DNA from: Calonectria ilicicola
Taxonomy: Eukaryota > Ascomycota > Sordariomycetes > Hypocreales > Nectriaceae
Direction: 5' to 3'
Length of the DNA: 64,000 bases
Assembly: GCA_020809705.1 (NCBI GenBank)
Contig: CP085830.1
Span: 2,046,001 to 2,110,000 of the forward strand
This document shows positions 24,060 through 33,072 of this stretch, one piece after another. Within the stretch, counting starts at the first letter, position 1. Every line of letters starts with the position of its first letter. Made by a program: the position numbers and the translations under genes. The notes under the pieces were generated by a model. It did not search any database, had not been told where the DNA came from, and saw only the letters and a program-made list of their open reading frames with translations.

Positions 24060-25176
24060 ATGGCCCCTACCGGATGTCTTCTCGTGGGGAGTGTCCCGCG
24101 CGGCAACCCGGAATCCGTCATGCGATTTTGCAGTGAGAATCTAAGCGGGCTCCAGATGATTCCAGATGGAGAGCCCGGCGAAAGAGACTATTTCATTGTG
24201 TTTCAAGCCCAGCACTTTCCTCCCATCTTGCATTCTTCTTTTGTCAAGAATAAAACCTTGGCACCAATTTCTTTGACACAATCTCAGATAGAAGAGGGCC
24301 TCCTTGAGATTGAAAAACTCAAGATCGATACAGGTTACTGTACTGCTGCCATCAAGAGTTACTCTGTGTTTCGAAAATTGAAGGACCAGGGCGTCATTGG
24401 AAAGGACGTCAAGTTTCAAGTTTCATTACCTACCGTCGCGAACGTTCTCTCCGTTCTCATCCACCCCGCCTTCCAAGCCGACCTCGAATCCATATATGAA
24501 GACGCACTATTCCGATCCATCCGCAAGATTCAAAGATATATCCCGCACAAGGACTTGGCCATCCAGATTGATCTTGGAATGGACATGTACCTCTGGGACG
24601 GGCTATGCATAAAGCCTTGGTTTGAGGGAAGGCAGCATGTGGTGGAATACATTACAAAGATGACTTGGATGATTGATATGGATGTTGAAATGGGAATCCA
24701 TTATTGTTATGGTAAGTTGACCATTGACGTGTGCATACAGGCCAACTAACATTCAACTAGGTGACGTGGAGCATAAGCATTTTATCGAGCCTAAATCCCT
24801 TACTAGCATCGTAGAGCTTCACCGAGAGCTTATCAGGAAATCCTCGCATCCGTTTAGCTAGATGCATTGCCCGGTTCCACTAAGTACCATGGGCAAGCTA
24901 GAGAGTTATTTCAACCCTCTTTCCGAGCTGAAACCAACACTGGAGAGCCAAGGCACGAAACTTTACTTGGGCCTTGTTCACGCCCATGATTTGATTGGCA
25001 CTAGGAAGCGAATTCGAGCAGCGCAAAAGTTTGTTGACGAATTTGGAGTTGCGACGGAGTGTGGATGGGGAAGAACACCTGGTTCAGACATCGACAGCAT
25101 CGTGGTAATCACAAACGAAGTGACCAGATCACCACGGAATCATCACTTGCCTCCTACTTCAAGTGATTCGACATGA
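24060..25176 (+). pseudogene. MetE/UROD-superfamily-like gene with internal stop
   Basis: Two exons (24060-24711, 24761-25176) joined in phase 1 read as a 355-residue protein of the cobalamin-independent methionine synthase/uroporphyrinogen decarboxylase-like fold common in fungi. Visible motifs: GCLLVGSVPRGNPESVM, IPDGEPGERDYFI, KFQVSLPTVANVL, LAIQIDLGMDM, then MHCPVPLS, LYLGLVHAHDLIGT and ATECGWGRTP. Codon 251 (24859-24861) is TAG, in the middle of the conserved block, exactly where a Trp (TGG) would fit. Sequence on both sides stays in the same frame and remains conserved, so this is a single nonsense change rather than a model error. No intron restores the frame. The product would lack the last third, including the Cys of ATECGWGR. 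Could be a recent pseudogene or a sequencing error. Confidence 0.75.
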
Positions 25177-25493
25177 ATATTATATTCTAACGCGATGGTA
25201 TTTTGGTGTTTTTGTGGTCTCCTTATCTGTCTGGTATATCCCTTTATTGAAATTTGTTCTCTTCTTTTTCTTTGAATTGGTTACTCTTATCGTCCCTCCA
25301 AGAACTACAAATCTTGATTAACAAATATTAAAAAATTATAAGACAAAGGAAAAATTGGTATTTGCTACGAATATAACGAAGTGTTGATTGCTTGGGTGCT
25401 CTGTACTTGATGTTGCAATACGCAATTTAGCTTTCAAGGCCCTCATCTGTCACTGTTGGATGTGTATTTATTTGCTATGTAAAAGACATATCG
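25177..25493. other. Convergent 3' flanks
   Basis: AT-rich 317-bp stretch between convergent stops of the MetE-like gene and the esterase; consistent with 3' UTRs. No gene. Confidence 0.6.
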
Positions 25494-26435
25494 CTAAGTT
25501 TGCGAGGAGGCAGAGTCTCGAAGCAACCTCTCCACCCAATCCATCTTTGTCTTTGCCGACGTGAGTGATACTGCAGCCTCCGGACACATCAAGTCTGAAC
25601 CATGGAAGGCCCCTGGCCATACATGCAACTCGCATTGTACTCCGTCTCGCCATAACTTCTGGGCGTACTGAACGGCTTCTTCTCGGAATGTTTCGCTAGA
25701 TCCAACCTCGATGTATGCTGGGGGCAGTCCGCTCAGGTCTGTGGCCCTGGCGGGCGATGCATATATACTGACGTTTTCAGTTCCTCGCCTTTCCCCCAGC
25801 AGTGCTGTCCACCCTTTAAAATTCATCTGGCGATCCCAAAGGCCTGCACCTTCGAATTGGAATGCAGATATAGTGTCATTGCGGTCATCAAGCATAGGTG
25901 CGAATAGAGACTGCCCTATGCATCTAGGGCCATTTCGGTCACGACAGAGCAGAGCCACCCCAGCAGCCAGACCACCACCAGCGGACACTCCATGAATAAG
26001 TATCTTCGAGGGGTCGATGCCTAGTTCGGAAGCATGTTGGTGTGTCCACAGCAAGCCAGCATAACAATCTTCGACAAGAGCTGGATCGGGGTTCGCAGGA
26101 GCAAGACGATACTCGATCGTAACACAAACAGCATCCAACTTTTCCACGGCCTCCAGACACCAGGGGATTGTGAAGAAGCGATTGCCCATCATCATCCCCC
26201 CACCATGTATGTGGTAAATTCCTGGGCGCTTCTGGTCTTTGTTATTGGGTGTTTTGCGGCGTAGTACGGAGACTACCAACTCATTGTCATCAGGCCCTTG
26301 AAATTTGAATTCCTCATGTGACAATGTAGCGGGTAGAATGTCCTCAACCGTTGGCGTGGGATTGAACTCTTCGATATTGGTCTTGTCGAGAAACCCGGCC
26401 AGTTCGGGGTCAACGGAGAGCTTGGCAAATTTCAT
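25494..26435 (-). CDS. Alpha/beta hydrolase fold-3 esterase (HSL/GDXG-like)
   Basis: Single exon, 313 residues, ATG in AAAATGAAA context. It has the hormone-sensitive-lipase-type oxyanion motif HGGGM at residues 77-81, the nucleophile elbow GVSAG with Ser151, a likely acid at Glu248 in VGSSETFREE, and the catalytic His278 in PGAFHGS. No signal peptide, so cytosolic. Family members hydrolyse short acyl esters, including fungal metabolites and xenobiotics; the substrate here is not known. It is the last of four same-strand genes (two Zn2Cys6 factors, MFS exporter, esterase), which suggests but does not prove a joint detoxification or metabolite function. Confidence 0.9.
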   Translation of the reverse strand: MKFAKLSVDPELAGFLDKTNIEEFNPTPTVEDILPATLSHEEFKFQGPDDNELVVSVLRRKTPNNKDQKRPGIYHIHGGGMMMGNRFFTIPWCLEAVEKLDAVCVTIEYRLAPANPDPALVEDCYAGLLWTHQHASELGIDPSKILIHGVSAGGGLAAGVALLCRDRNGPRCIGQSLFAPMLDDRNDTISAFQFEGAGLWDRQMNFKGWTALLGERRGTENVSIYASPARATDLSGLPPAYIEVGSSETFREEAVQYAQKLWRDGVQCELHVWPGAFHGSDLMCPEAAVSLTSAKTKMDWVERLLRDSASSQT

Positions 26436-27631
26436 TTTGAAAAAAGGAACACCAGAATTGTATTGATAGTAGAAAAATATTATACAGAAGCGTAGTAAAG
26501 AAACTATGAAGACATTTATAGCGGCTTGAACGGGCTGCGGCCTCCCCTCCCCCGGGTTTTCCGAACTGGCAGAAGTTGCCGAAGTTGGCCACTAACACTT
26601 TTTTGCTAGTCTCGGCTGAAGTATAGTGTATGCGTCGTTCAGTTTATTCCCTTTTTAGCTTCCTAGTGTACGGGGTCGAGGTTACATCCGGGTCCGATCA
26701 AGACCCCGTGCCGTCGCATAGGCCCGCCTAAGACTGGAAAGGCTGAATGCGAAATCCTCGGTTTCGGGCCTGCCGGCGGCCGCCCAATTCACCTCCCAAC
26801 ACCCTTAGTTAGTATGGTCTGAACCATTGTGTATGCTCACTATAGCCCACACTTTTTGTTGGCCTTGTTTCAGTGCGGAGAAGCGACACCCGAGTCCTAT
26901 CAAGCAGCGACATCCGGGCCCCATCAAGACTCCGGATCCCCGCTCGAAATTGACACCTTACTGGGAACGTTATATTCCAATTTAAAACTGGAGAGCTTGA
27001 ACAGCCCAGTTACTTCTACTGCGATGCGGGCAAAATTACATCCCAAGCCCCGGTTTGTATAGTTATGTGATAGCGTGGTTTGTGGTAGCAAAATAAGTTG
27101 CAAGGGTCGAGAGGTGTATACTCTGTGGCTAGCCAAGATAATTTGGTGCTAGGCCACTAGGATAAAAAACCTACGCGGAGAGCATGGGCTTGATGACGTT
27201 GGCCCTCGCTTTATTTTGGCCCTCGGCTGGTGATTTGTCGCATCTGCAATATGGGGCAGACCCATGTAGGTCACCAGCTCGCCCACAACTTAAATGCTAC
27301 TTGTAGGAACCTGCCAGCGCAAACATCTCCACCGCTACATCTTGTCGAATTATGCCTTAGTTAGACTCTACAGATTTTATTGGGTGGAGGAGAAACCAAT
27401 AGTTGAATCATCAAGTTTTATTCTTCTATATTATTGTAACCTGAAGTGGTGCTAAACGACAATATTAACTGTGACAATCTTCAGCACACTCTACCAGGTG
27501 TACTATTTCCTGTGACCATTATGATTTTTCCTAAGATGAGAGAGCCCAAAACACCCAGCCCTAATCTAACATGTTTATAATCTATATACATAGTGAGTTC
27601 GATGTATTTTGTGTTCTGGAGAATAGAAAGT
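26436..27631. promoter_or_regulatory. Esterase promoter and MFS 3' flank
   Basis: About 1.2 kb between two minus-strand genes. It holds the esterase promoter and the 3' UTR of the MFS gene. A 25-bp imperfect repeat occurs at 26684-26708 and 26910-26934, with a weaker third copy at 26886. No coding frame of note. Confidence 0.5.
26684..26934. repeat. Dispersed 25-bp imperfect direct repeat
   Basis: The units at 26684 and 26910 share ACATCCGGG, then ATCAAGAC and CCG, differing at three positions. A shorter relative, ACACCCGAGTCCTATCAAG, begins near 26886 just before the second copy. Direct orientation, spacing 226 bp. Confidence 0.7.
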
Positions 27632-29431
27632 CTATGAAAATGATTCTTTGGTGTTGACCCGGTCAATGTTGTACGGGTTTCCGTCGTATGATGGACGTCT
27701 GCTGGACCGTCCATCAGAGGCTGATGTTTGAGGCCGATTAGGGATGGAGACGGGCTCGTCGACAACTGTAGTTTCGTCGCCGTTGTCGACTTGGCTGCCT
27801 TCAATCCCTTTATCATCGTCGTCATTCTTTTCTGTGATTGGTTCTGGCGGAGTCTGCGATTGTCGCAAGGTCTGCATGAACTCTTGCGACTCAGCTGCGA
27901 ACTTGCATCGGGCTCTGATCCTTGCGCCATACTTGTAAAAGAGGAAAGGAAAGGGGAGGCAAGCCAGAGCCAAGAAAGCAGGGACGGAAGAAGCCCAGTG
28001 AATGCCTAAGTTATTGTACATTGCGGAGGCGAACAAAGGAAAACCTGCTCCAAAACAAGAGCGCAGAACAGAGTTGGCAGCCAAAACAGAGGCAGCAAAG
28101 ATTGTGTAAGAATCAATAAGATAATTCATGATGCTTAGAAAGACCAAAACCATTCCAAATCCAAACGGAACGCCTGCCATAATGCTGACAATCCAGTGGA
28201 TAGAGGAGGAATTGGTCCAGGCAAACCAGAACAGTCCGATGGGCAAGGCGACAGATCCGACTATTGTTGGAGGAAGCCGGGCTTCGGGAGGCGCAAATCC
28301 GCCGTGTTTCTGCTCAGTCCTGATGAATCGCTTGTTATCAGGAATCGTATACGCAATGGCGAATAGCATGCCGACCATGATGCCCAAAAATGAAAGACCA
28401 CCGATGCCCTGGTTCCATCCACGATTTTGCTGATATACAATTGGGAAAGCTGCAAAGAGCATATAGAGTGTTCCGTAGATGATTGCCATGTAGATTGATA
28501 AAAGAAGGACAATAGGCTCCTTGAAGAGCAAGATCCAAGGCCTAGAGAGTGCAATCTTGATAGCCCCAGACAATGTCACCTTTCCCTGCTTATGTTCCAT
28601 GATGCTGATGTAGTGTTTTCCTGTAGCCTTGGATAGGGAGATGGCTCTTTTCTTGAGAAGAACCGGCGCATAAGTCTCCGGAATGAGAAGGCTTCCGATG
28701 ATCCAAAGTGCTCCCGAGAAGATGGCAAGAAAACCCATGACCCAACGCCAACCAGCGTTCATGCCTATGAAGCCACCAGTGATTGGGCCCAATACCGGGC
28801 CCAGAAACGGAGCTGCAGCAAAGAGAGCCATTGCCAGTCCTCTTTGGGATGCCGGAAACATGTCTGCAATGGCTCCACCGGCGTTGGTTAAGGGCGATGA
28901 ACCAAAAGCTCCAGCAAAAAAGCGTAGGATAAGCAACGCAGCTCCATTATTGGCACCAGCACAGCCAGCATTGAAGGCTGTTAGGGCAGCGTACGTTGTT
29001 ATAAAAAGGACTTGACGTCCAAAGATTTCGCTGAGCGGCGCCCACAGCAACGGGCCGATGGCAAACCCAACAACGAAGAGAGAGACACCCAACGTTCCCA
29101 CCTCGCGGCTCAGGTTGAACTCTCGCATGATCTCAGCCAGGCCACCGGTATACGCAGACGATACCAGCGCGACGGCTAGCGTCGCTATCGCCACCGTCAT
29201 TGTGATGAACCATTTTGTGCCTGTGCTGAAGAGCATCGGGTTTCGGGGGTCGTTGGGGATCCATTGCACAATGAAGGGGTTCTCCTCCGTTCCGGACCCT
29301 TCATATTTGAAGTTTAGAACCTCTGGCGTGACCCCCGCCTGGTCTATCACCATTCGCCAGTACGGGATCTTGGTATGCTTGACTGGCTCAATATCATCGG
29401 GTTGGTAGCCGTCTGCCTTGGGATTCGCCAT
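27632..29431 (-). CDS. MFS multidrug transporter, DHA1 type
   Basis: Single exon, 599 residues, start ATG in the near-ideal context CGCCATGGC. A hydrophilic N-terminus of about 90 residues is followed by twelve hydrophobic segments, six on each side of a central loop (about residues 270-310). The motif LLWAPLSEIFGRQ after the second segment is the MFS motif A of drug:H+ antiporters, and LRFFAGAFGSSPLTNAGGAIADMF plus GPVLGPITGGFIGMNAGWRW are the motifs B and C of the DHA1 12-TM family (Flr1/Mdr-like). The C-terminal 90 residues are hydrophilic and acidic. It lies between the esterase and Zn2Cys6 factor 1 on the same strand, and its promoter shares a 12-mer with that factor. Probable plasma-membrane exporter of a toxic or secondary compound. 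Confidence 0.92.
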   Translation of the reverse strand: MANPKADGYQPDDIEPVKHTKIPYWRMVIDQAGVTPEVLNFKYEGSGTEENPFIVQWIPNDPRNPMLFSTGTKWFITMTVAIATLAVALVSSAYTGGLAEIMREFNLSREVGTLGVSLFVVGFAIGPLLWAPLSEIFGRQVLFITTYAALTAFNAGCAGANNGAALLILRFFAGAFGSSPLTNAGGAIADMFPASQRGLAMALFAAAPFLGPVLGPITGGFIGMNAGWRWVMGFLAIFSGALWIIGSLLIPETYAPVLLKKRAISLSKATGKHYISIMEHKQGKVTLSGAIKIALSRPWILLFKEPIVLLLSIYMAIIYGTLYMLFAAFPIVYQQNRGWNQGIGGLSFLGIMVGMLFAIAYTIPDNKRFIRTEQKHGGFAPPEARLPPTIVGSVALPIGLFWFAWTNSSSIHWIVSIMAGVPFGFGMVLVFLSIMNYLIDSYTIFAASVLAANSVLRSCFGAGFPLFASAMYNNLGIHWASSVPAFLALACLPFPFLFYKYGARIRARCKFAAESQEFMQTLRQSQTPPEPITEKNDDDDKGIEGSQVDNGDETTVVDEPVSIPNRPQTSASDGRSSRRPSYDGNPYNIDRVNTKESFS

Positions 29432-29815
29432 GGCGGGCCGCGTATAGGGGGAGCAGCAGAATGCACGGGGGAGGGCTTTTTTCCTTCAGTAACCGGAGGG
29501 TTAGTCCATTCGCTCGGGTTGGTTTTGTAGTGCTGGAAAATTCAAATTGGTGAAAGGATCTGCAAGATTGATGGGGCTTGGCCCAGATCGTTTAGCACAG
29601 GTGTGAAGGTGTAGATCGATGTGACAACGAGGAACGACTGGCGGCTAAGGATACTTAAAGCGGGAGAGCCAAGCCTCAGAGCGCCTTTGTAATTTTTAGT
29701 AGCGGGCCATTATGAAAGTCCGAATCCGCGCCAGTCACGCCAATGCATGGGCTCCGATAGATTCCTGTGATTAGCAAAGTGCAGTGATTCCATTGTTGGT
29801 CCAGGTCGTGGTGGA

Positions 29816-29827
29816 ACTCCGCGGACT
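29816..29827. promoter_or_regulatory. Candidate Zn2Cys6 operator ACTCCGCGGACT
   Basis: The 12-mer has the palindromic core TCCGCGGA, that is two inverted CGG/CCG half-sites, the usual recognition element of fungal Zn2Cys6 dimers. It lies about 385 bp upstream of the MFS start, and the identical 12-mer is found upstream of Zn2Cys6 factor 1. Function is inferred only. Confidence 0.5.
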
Positions 29828-30220
29828 TTACGGAGTGTCTGGGCTGGTATTGGTCAAGATGTATGACAAGGGAAGATCTTGGTGGGACTGATGCACCTTA
29901 TTTTCCAACCAAAACCAGCCCGTTTGCAGCCACGCCAATTTAGCGCGGCATGGCTCTTATTTTGTGGAAGCTCATTGGAACTACGTACGGACTTCGGACC
30001 TAGCAACCCCGTTTGTACGAGCTGTTGCTTTTTTATAGATGGAATTCGGCCTCCAACACTTGAATGACACCAACATTATGACAAATAGCGGCGTCATCAA
30101 TGCGACCCTGGAAAAGGGATTCGGCTCGTGGTCATGATATCACTTAATCGGTAAAGAGGCACAGCAGGATTTAGCTGATTTGACGTGGTATTGTGTACCT
30201 CGTATCTCTCTGCTCAAGAG

Positions 30221-30241
30221 TCTATCTATCTATCTATCTAT
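30221..30241. repeat. (TCTA)5 microsatellite
   Basis: Five perfect TCTA units in the MFS upstream region, close to the 3' end of Zn2Cys6 factor 1. Confidence 0.9.
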
Positions 30242-30326
30242 TATGCTGTTTGTAAAATAGGGCACCAACCGGCTAATGCCTACATTAGTGTTTATATGTA
30301 TCAATAATTACCCTCCATACATATGA

Positions 30327-32508
30327 TTAGATACAGGTCCCATCCAGAAACCATGAAAGGGGCTCCCAATCAATCCCTTCCAGGTCCATTCTGGGAAACT
30401 GGCCATCCGAAAGCTCCCCTGAGTTGAACGGCCCTGGTGTATTCGTGTTAATCCCTGCCTCTACTACCCTTTGCATCGTATAATTTGCAGCTGGTTGCAT
30501 GCTTCTCAGCTGATAGGCCGTTGTTGGTCGTTCGTTATTTCCGGTGTCTGTTGCCAGTGATACCTTGTGCTTCCTCATCACTTCTCGTAGTGTGTTTATT
30601 CCCCTGGATAGGATAGGCGAATAGGACTGTGCTTCCTCGAGGAATTTCCACGCCAGAGCCGCTTCCGCCTCCCTGATATCTCGATCGTCCTCATACCCCT
30701 CGGTAACCAAGCAGACATCAAATACCAAGGTGGCGACGGCCATGAAAATGCCAAAGGCCATCGAACCCATCTTGAACCTTGAAGGCGGAAATGCATGGCT
30801 GGATATCCTTTGTTTCCGCTCAAGATTTAAAATAAACTGTGCATTCTCAATGGCCGCCTTTCGCGAATGTGCATACGTAGACTCCACTGTCCCACGAGTA
30901 AAGTATGGAAGATGTAACCTGCAGCGTTGTCCATAGACGAAAAGCATTAGCGCATGCCGCTGAAGAGCTATACGCATGGGGTATCCAGATCCTGGTGCAG
31001 TGGGTATCTCCTGGCCAGGAGTGTCGATGAAATATTGTGGGAGATCTTTTAGGTAATGAGTGATGGCCGCGTCTATCTCCAATACACGCTCATAGCCCGT
31101 GGTTAGAGTATCGAAGCCGGCAAGGGTGGCTTTGTCAATCAAGTCTCTCATGACCTCGGCTAGCCGTAGCCGTTGGATAAAGTAGCTCATGCAAGTCGGA
31201 TCTTCCAGAGGCCTGGATATGGGCTCTTCTTCATCTGTGAGGTCCTCATCATTGATGTTGAGAGGCTTTCGTACTGCCATATGGCGCGGATTGATGGAGT
31301 ATGTGCCCTCTTGCGGACCGGCACAAGTAGCTACCATCCTACAATGAATTAGACAAAGCTATGAAAAAGAGGAGATGGAGGTGTTTGAAAATCGTACCAA
31401 TCCATAATGGCGAGAAACCACCAAACCCTTCGCCCCATTTCAGCCTTTATGCCGGTGAAGTGGGGGTAATCGACGGAGCCTGGACGCTCATGTCGATGAT
31501 CAATGCGATGCAGACCCAAATCCCGTGACATAGCTATTGACCTGCAGAGAGTGTAATACGCACGCGTTGTTAGGCCTTCGGCGGCGAATATGGTGATGCT
31601 GAGAACGGCCATGGACTGCGCAAATTCTAATGAGGTATTGGAATGCACCTGGGAGGCATCCAACACCTGGAATGCCGCTGCTGTCCAGACGGCGGCTTGG
31701 GAATCGGCCTCTTTAGGACTAGAAAATAAGTACGGTCCATCGTCCGCTATCCAGCAGTGGGCAACGAAGGCGAAAACAGAGAGTAGAAGAATAAGAGATC
31801 CAGGAGCAGCTTGGCAAGAGCCCAACTGGAGGTGGTCGTAAACCTCGTTGAACAGGGCCTTCAACGAAGGGCCATGAATAAAGTGGTGAGTGTAGCTAAG
31901 ATCATCAATGTACTTTATGATTAGTATTTCGGCTTCTTCGCGGCTGGGCAGCCAGATGCATGCTGCGGCGGCATCTTTCAACTGAGCATGCGCAGGTATC
32001 GTGGGGTCTTGGCCCGGACGGGGGTGTAGATGAGCAGTAAGCCGAATTGGGGATGTGCGAATAATCAGGTTACTGAGAAACGAATCCTGTATTATAGATG
32101 GAGCTGGTTAATGCGAAGCCACTCTACGTTATGCACGAAGTGGCTCACTTTGGTTCGGGTCCCAAAACATGACTTATTAATTGAGACAGCATCCTGGATC
32201 AATGTCTGGATCTGCGGAGAGAGATGCTCATGGCGATCTGGAGATGTGGCAGCAGGCGACAATCCAGGCACCTCGGCTGGATTCGACTGCTGAACCGAGA
32301 GCAAAGCCTCTAGTTTCTCCAAGCGATCTAGAATGCCACTCTCGTTAGTCTCCCTAGTGGCTGGTGCGGCTTTGGCAGCCTGTCGCTGCGTGGGTGGGGG
32401 GCACGAAATCCCGCGGGATGTGCAATTGGAGCAGGGGAACTGGCGGTTGCACCGCAGCTTTCGCGCCCTACAGAAGTGACACGAGATGACCCGTGACTTT
32501 CGCGCCAT
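30327..32508 (-). CDS. Zn2Cys6 transcription factor 1
   Basis: Nuclear regulator. Three exons (32508-32128, 31981-31398, 31338-30327) give 658 residues. Residues 10-36 form a perfect binuclear zinc cluster, C-x2-C-x6-C-x5-C-x2-C-x6-C, with CRARKLRC as the basic part, followed by a short coiled coil (ILDRLEKLEALL) for dimerisation. The fungal-specific transcription factor homology region is seen from about residue 140, with HHFIHGPSLKALFNEVY, then TTRAYYTLCRSIAMSRDLGLHRI and GRRVWWFLAIMDW. The C-terminal part is helical. Its own upstream DNA holds a tandem CCGCGGACT, also present once near the MFS gene, so it could be an autoregulated pathway factor. Target unknown. Confidence 0.9.
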
Positions 32509-33072
32509 TTTGCCCTTGGACCTGGGCGGATACTGAAGGGAAGAAGAGGGTTCAGGCGAGGCAGAGGGCCGGACATGTTGGTTAAGAACCCCGCGGACTC
32601 CGCGGACTAGCGGGATTGACGGCCGACCTTTAGCCCGACTCTCCGCCCTCGATGGTCAATGCCCTGGGCGGTCAACTAGGCCGTTAGAGTTTTCTGTGTC
32701 GTGTGGTGCAACGTAGACCATTGTTGTGTATTCATCTGTATTGGCATATTCGCTCGCATGCTCGAATTTCACAAGTCGCTGGGGAGCAGGGTGCCTTAGA
32801 CCAGTTCCTGGTCATGGATGCGTCTCCACTGCTGACCCCGGACGCCGGAACTCCGCTTGTGTCCGGCCCTGTCAGACGAACAGCAGCGTTCTAGTAGTAA
32901 TCGCTGCCGCTCTCGGCACCGAACTCCAAGTGAACACCAATCCTGAAGGAACTGTCTTATTGGAATCATCAGTAAATATAATCTAAATGCTAGTCGCTTA
33001 AAAAAGAAGAAGAAGAAAACCTGAAGGAAATACAAACAGTTGATATCCCAGAAAATGATGACAAACCCGTCC
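32509..33072. promoter_or_regulatory. Promoter region of Zn2Cys6 factor 1
   Basis: Upstream of factor 1 and downstream of factor 2, both minus strand. It is unusually GC-rich at 32520-32660 and carries the tandem CCGCGGACT at 32591-32608, only about 85 bp from the ATG. Confidence 0.55.
32591..32608. promoter_or_regulatory. Tandem CCGCGGACT x2, candidate operator
   Basis: Two perfect 9-bp copies, followed by AGCGGG which adds another CGG triplet. The junction creates the 12-mer also found at 29816. Several CGG/CCG half-sites within 25 bp suit a Zn2Cys6 dimer. Binding is inferred. Confidence 0.55.

Larger units (their letters stand above)
29432..30326. promoter_or_regulatory. MFS promoter region
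   Basis: About 900 bp upstream of the MFS start codon and downstream of Zn2Cys6 factor 1. It contains the shared 12-mer at 29816-29827 and a TCTA microsatellite at 30221-30241. No coding frame of note. Confidence 0.5.

Noticed and set aside
24810..24861. An intron removing the TAG of the MetE-like gene
   Set aside because: The only candidate pair (GTAGAG to GCTAG) is 52 nt, would shift the frame and would remove conserved helix residues.
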